A stretch of 52,752 nucleotides of DNA from JADGHX01 sp035760965 (GTDB lineage: Bacteria > Pseudomonadota > Gammaproteobacteria > Steroidobacterales > Steroidobacteraceae). A program made the position numbers and the translations under genes. The stretch is taken from contig DASTRY010000074.1 of the NCBI GenBank assembly GCA_035760965.1, positions 1-52,752 on the forward strand, in the 5' to 3' direction. The notes below the pieces were generated by a model. The model saw only the letters and a list, made by a program, of their open reading frames with translations. It had not been told where the DNA came from and did no database searches. Positions within the stretch are counted from its first letter, which is position 1. Each line of letters opens with the position of its first letter. Below are positions 49,644-52,752 of this stretch, piece after piece.

Positions 49644-50657
49644 TCACCCGTTGAGCAAGCGCGCCATCGCTTCGTTGTAGCGCATCCCCGCCACGACGCC
49701 GCTCGGCGCGATCCGGTCTATGCGGTCGAGCTCCTGCTGTGTCAGCTCGATATCCACGGCACGCACGTTCTCCTCGAGCCGCTTGGGGCTGCTCGTGCCG
49801 GGAATCGGGATGACGTTCTCGTGTCGGGCGAGCAGCCACGCGAGGGCGAGCTGGGCGGGCGTGCAGCCTTTCTCCTCCGCGAGCGCGCGCAGGTGATCGG
49901 CCAGCTGCAGATTCTTCGCGAAATTCTCGCCCTGGAAGCGCGGATTCGCGCGCCGCCAATCATCCGGCGCGAGATCCTCGGGCTTGCGGAAGCGGCCGCC
50001 GAGAAAGCCGCGGCCCAGCGGACTGTAGGCGACGAGCGCGATCCCGAGCTCCTGCAGCTTCGGAAGGAGCTCCTCTTCGGGCTCCCGGCTGAAGAGCGAG
50101 TACTCGGTCTGAACCGCCGCGAGCGGATGCACTTGGTGCGCGCGCACGACCGTCGCGGTCGAGGGCTCGGACAATCCGATGTATCGCACCTTGCCCTGTT
50201 TCACGAGGTCCGCCATTGCGCCGACCGTTTCCTCGATCGGCGTTTTCGGATCGACGCGATGCAGGTAGTACAAGTCGATGTAGTCGACCCCGAGCCGCTG
50301 CAGCGATGCGTCGCACGCCTGGCGCACATACTCCGGGCTGCCGTTGATCATGCGATCGGCGGCCTCGCGCCGCGCGTTCGCGCTCACACCGGTCGTGAAG
50401 CCGAACTTCGTCGCGAGCACCACGGAGTCGCGCGCCCGGCCGCGCAACGCCTTGCCGACCTGTCGCTCGGAATCGCCGTAGACGTCGGCGGTATCGAGCA
50501 GCGTGATCCCGAGCTCGAGTGCGCGATGAATGAGCGCGACGGCCTCGTCATCGTCCTTCACACTGCTCGTGTAGACGTCGCGAATGCCGATGCTCATGCA
50601 ACCCAAACCCAATGCGGAAACCTGCGGCCCTTGACGGCCCAGCTTGCGGTACTTCAC
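49644..50657 (-). CDS. Aldo/keto reductase
   Basis: A 337-residue NADPH-dependent oxidoreductase with a TIM-barrel. The catalytic tetrad is visible: Asp and Tyr in LLDTADVYGDSERQVG, Lys in VVLATKFGF, His in YYLHRVDP; the cofactor-binding end includes IPIPGTSSPKRLEENV. Closest in style to the YajO/AKR11-13 general reductases. GTG start at 50657 with GGAGG seven bases upstream; an ATG at 50723 lies in the upstream region and is not used. Substrate unknown. Confidence 0.9.
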   Translation of the reverse strand: MKYRKLGRQGPQVSALGLGCMSIGIRDVYTSSVKDDDEAVALIHRALELGITLLDTADVYGDSERQVGKALRGRARDSVVLATKFGFTTGVSANARREAADRMINGSPEYVRQACDASLQRLGVDYIDLYYLHRVDPKTPIEETVGAMADLVKQGKVRYIGLSEPSTATVVRAHQVHPLAAVQTEYSLFSREPEEELLPKLQELGIALVAYSPLGRGFLGGRFRKPEDLAPDDWRRANPRFQGENFAKNLQLADHLRALAEEKGCTPAQLALAWLLARHENVIPIPGTSSPKRLEENVRAVDIELTQQELDRIDRIAPSGVVAGMRYNEAMARLLNG

Positions 50658-50752
50658 GGAGCGCCTCCGGTGCGTAGTGAGGATGCGCCGCGAATGCGGC
50701 GCGGATTTGCAGTGTGCCAGCAATGCGAATGCCTAGGAGCGCCGCTCTCCCA

Positions 50753-51352
50753 TCAGTGATACCGCACCGTCGCCGATTGGACGTAGATCACCTCGCACGC
50801 GCCCGCGCCGGAATCCTCGCGCGTGAGCGATGTTCGGATGCTCGCGCCGTCCGGCGCCTGGATGTCTACGAGCTCACCCCGCAGCCTCACGACGCTGCCG
50901 ACGCGCAGGCTGCGCAGCGTGCGCCACACGCTCTTGTTCGCCGGCACGAGATGCCAATTTGCGGAGTGCCTGATGATGGCCTCGGGCGCAATCGGCGGCG
51001 CGTCGTCGTAGTGCCAGAAGTAGAAGCGGCCCGACTGCGAGATGTCGAGACGCGCGAGCACGGCGCTGTCGGACATCGGCCCCCAGCCCACTGCGATATC
51101 GAGCGGCGCGACGCTCGCAAACGTGCCCAGCCAGTAGCGCTCGCGGCTCAGCACGCGCACCTCGGCGTCGAAATCGGCGCGGGGCGTGAGAGTCACGTCC
51201 TTGAAGCTGAAGGCGCGCGCGTCCTCGAGATTCACCTGCTTCGGGTCGTCGGGCACGAGCGTGCCCGGCCGCCACTCGAGCGGTCGCGTGGCCGCGAGAT
51301 GCCACGCCGCGAGCACGGCACAGGCGCCAAAAGCGAGCACGGGATAGCGCAT
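50753..51352 (-). CDS. Hypothetical membrane-anchored or secreted protein
   Basis: A 199-residue protein with an N-terminal hydrophobic helix (YPVLAFGACAVLAAWHLA) acting as signal or anchor, then a beta-rich extracytoplasmic region (VTLTPRADFDAEVRVLSRERYWLG, ISQSGRFYFWHYDDAPP, SVVRLRGELVDIQAPDGASIRTSLTREDSG). One cysteine pair is possible. No family recognised by eye, but composition, length and signal support a real gene. Divergent from the carbonic anhydrase. Confidence 0.65.
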   Translation of the reverse strand: MRYPVLAFGACAVLAAWHLAATRPLEWRPGTLVPDDPKQVNLEDARAFSFKDVTLTPRADFDAEVRVLSRERYWLGTFASVAPLDIAVGWGPMSDSAVLARLDISQSGRFYFWHYDDAPPIAPEAIIRHSANWHLVPANKSVWRTLRSLRVGSVVRLRGELVDIQAPDGASIRTSLTREDSGAGACEVIYVQSATVRYH

Positions 51353-51460
51353 GCGGAGAATTTTCCCACTGCCGCGCGCGTCCGAAATGTGACGCAGCCG
51401 GCGGTGGCATGCGACACTTCGCGCCCCAGGTCGCGGAACCGTCGAGGGGTTTGCAGATTC

Positions 51461-52099
51461 ATGATACCGGCACGAGAAGCTCTGCAGCGGCTGCAGGAAG
51501 GCAACCGCCGCTTCGTCGCGAGCATCGCCAATCGCGAGCCGCTGCGGACCGAGTCGCGGCCGATCGAGCTTGCGCTCGATCAGAAGCCTTTTGCGATCGT
51601 CCTCGGCTGCTCGGATGCGCGCGTGCCCGCGGAGCTGGTGTTCGATCAAGGGCTGGGCGACCTGTTCGTCATACGCGTGGCGGGCAACATCGTGGCACCG
51701 TCGCAGGTCGGGAGCGTGGAATTCGCCGCCTCTCGGTTCGATACGCGGCTCGTCGTGGTGCTCGGGCATTCGCAGTGCGGGGCGATCACCGCCACCATCG
51801 AGGAGCTACAGCAGTCGGCGGAGCGACAGTCGCGCAACTTGCGCTCGATCGTGGATCGCGTGCGTCCTTCGGTGGAGAACCTCATGCGCACCGAGCTGCG
51901 TAATGATCTGCCCATGCTGCACAAACTGGCGGTGCGCTCGAACGTCGTGATGTCCGTGAATCACTTGCGATACGGGTCCGAGGTGCTCGAGCGCTTGGGT
52001 CGCGAGCAGGGGCTGCGCGTCGTGGGCGCCGAGTACTGTCTCGAAACCGGCGTCGTCGACTTCTTCGACGACGTGGATAACTACCCGCTCGACGGCTGA
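51461..52099 (+). CDS. can: Beta-class carbonic anhydrase
   Basis: A 212-residue zinc enzyme interconverting CO2 and bicarbonate. Zinc ligands are Cys50 and Asp52 (GCSDARVP), His103 and Cys106 (GHSQCGAI); the Asp52-Arg54 dyad is intact. The ATG at 51461 begins the conserved REALQRLQEGNRRFV helix; the frame upstream to 50714 is a shadow of neighbouring genes. It is followed after nine bases by tadA. Cytosolic. Confidence 0.93.
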   Translation: MIPAREALQRLQEGNRRFVASIANREPLRTESRPIELALDQKPFAIVLGCSDARVPAELVFDQGLGDLFVIRVAGNIVAPSQVGSVEFAASRFDTRLVVVLGHSQCGAITATIEELQQSAERQSRNLRSIVDRVRPSVENLMRTELRNDLPMLHKLAVRSNVVMSVNHLRYGSEVLERLGREQGLRVVGAEYCLETGVVDFFDDVDNYPLDG

Positions 52100-52108
52100 G
52101 CGCGCGCC

Positions 52109-52564
52109 ATGCCGAGCGCCGACGAGACATTCATGCAGCGGGCGCTCGAGCTGGCGGACGCTGCTGCGCTCATGGGTGAGGTGCCCGTTGGCGCCGTCAT
52201 CGTGCACGAAGAGCACGTCATCGCGATGGGCTACAACCAGCCCATTTCCGCGAAAGATCCGACGGCGCACGCCGAGATCGTCGCCATGCGTCAGGCCGCG
52301 CAACTGCTCGACAACTATCGGCTCGACGACACCACGCTCTACGTGACCCTCGAGCCGTGCATCATGTGCGCGGCAGCGCTCGTGCACGCGCGCGTGCGGC
52401 GGGTGGTCTTCGGCGCTTGGGATCCGAAGGCGGGTGCTGCGGGTAGCATCGTGGACATCTTCTCGCTGCCGCAGCTCAATCATCGCGTCGACGTGTTCGG
52501 CGGCGTGCTGATGGGGGAGTGCGGCGCGCGGCTGACGAGGTTTTTCCAAGCACGCCGGCGGTAG
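52109..52564 (+). CDS. tadA: tRNA-specific adenosine deaminase TadA
   Basis: A 151-residue zinc deaminase that converts A34 of tRNA-Arg(ACG) to inosine. HAE motif at 54-56 (zinc His54, proton-shuttle Glu56) and PCxxC at 83-87 (PCIMC). EVPVGAVIV and the C-terminal FFQARRR tail are typical. The neighbouring mltF on the opposite strand reproduces the gammaproteobacterial order. Confidence 0.96.
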   Translation: MPSADETFMQRALELADAAALMGEVPVGAVIVHEEHVIAMGYNQPISAKDPTAHAEIVAMRQAAQLLDNYRLDDTTLYVTLEPCIMCAAALVHARVRRVVFGAWDPKAGAAGSIVDIFSLPQLNHRVDVFGGVLMGECGARLTRFFQARRR

Positions 52565-52598
52565 CCGCGACAGCAGGAGGCGCTGCCGACGGGTGCGG

Positions 52599-52752
52599 CT
52601 ACGCGCCCGGCCGCGGCTCGACGCGCGTTTCCTGCGCGATCGCATCCGTCGGTCGCCACTCGAGCAGCGTAAGGAATCGCTGCACGCGATCGACGAACTG
52701 CACCGGCTCCCAGCCGCGCGCGTAGCCCCGCTTGGCTTTCGTGTACCAACGC
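52599..52752 (-). CDS. mltF: Membrane-bound lytic murein transglycosylase F, C-terminal end (partial)
   Basis: The last 50 codons of a minus-strand gene that runs off the window. It reads RWYTKAKRGYARGWEPVQFV then DRVQRFLTLLEWRPTDAIAQ and ends at TAG 52599-52601. The AKRGYARGWEPVQFVDRVQ block is the conserved C-terminus of MltF-type lytic transglycosylases, which cleave peptidoglycan glycan strands at the outer membrane. The position next to tadA supports this. The catalytic domain is outside the window. Confidence 0.75.
   Translation of the reverse strand, partial: RWYTKAKRGYARGWEPVQFVDRVQRFLTLLEWRPTDAIAQETRVEPRPGA

Overview
The window looks like a chromosomal segment of a GC-rich gammaproteobacterium. 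The evidence is gene order: xerD-dsbC; queA-tgt-yajC-secD-secF; suhB/trmJ-iscS-iscA; ndk-rlmN-pilW-rodZ-hisS-yfgM-bamB-der; xseA/guaB-guaA; and tadA next to mltF are all E. coli-like neighbourhoods. A placement near Steroidobacteraceae/Nevskiales is an inference from high GC plus a TonB receptor beside DUF6152/DUF6644 genes; no rRNA or marker phylogeny was possible here.

Layout. 1-4.3 kb: a PlsC-type acyltransferase, xerD, dsbC, a seven-iron ferredoxin (fdxA), a zinc-ribbon Nudix hydrolase and tRNA-Leu(CAA). 4.3-6.9 kb: an ECF sigma factor, a membrane-anchored probable anti-sigma protein and a double-PDZ exported protein, as a tight operon. 6.9-13.2 kb: queuosine genes queA-tgt, then yajC-secD-secF and a TerC-family membrane protein. 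13.2-16.5 kb: an APC amino-acid permease and suhB on the minus strand, with trmJ divergent. 16.5-27.4 kb: a long plus-strand run with iron-sulfur genes (a cysteine desulfurase fused to a degenerate IscU-like domain, then iscA), ndk, rlmN, the pilotin pilW, rodZ, hisS, yfgM, bamB and der. 27.4-28.6 kb: a small non-core patch with a perfect AT-rich palindrome, a small membrane protein and a BrnT/BrnA toxin-antitoxin locus whose toxin frame is broken in a GC dinucleotide run. 28.7-34.7 kb: an M23 peptidase and xseA divergent from guaB-guaA.

34.8-50.7 kb is an accessory block inserted between guaA and the can/tadA/mltF backbone. It opens with the C-terminal remnant of an outer-membrane protein. 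A four-gene envelope operon follows (GKPDFSGFW-type secreted protein, two DUF6644 membrane proteins, DUF6152). Next is a TonB-dependent receptor, divergent from a Tat-exported LanC-like protein across a nested-palindrome control region. Then come a PaaK/CapK-like adenylate-forming enzyme, a metallophosphoesterase, an alpha/beta hydrolase, an ArsR-SRPBCC pair with duplicated operators, a small membrane protein, a berberine-bridge-type flavoenzyme and an aldo/keto reductase. A beta-carbonic anhydrase, tadA and the end of mltF close the window.

Most notable points: the IscS-IscU-like fusion lacking two of three scaffold cysteines; the exported LanC-like protein with changed zinc-site motifs, symmetric with a TonB receptor; the operator-dense region upstream of the ArsR gene; the uncharacterised DUF6152/DUF6644 operon; and low-complexity insertions or tails in several otherwise ordinary proteins (Tgt, IscS, XseA, BamB).
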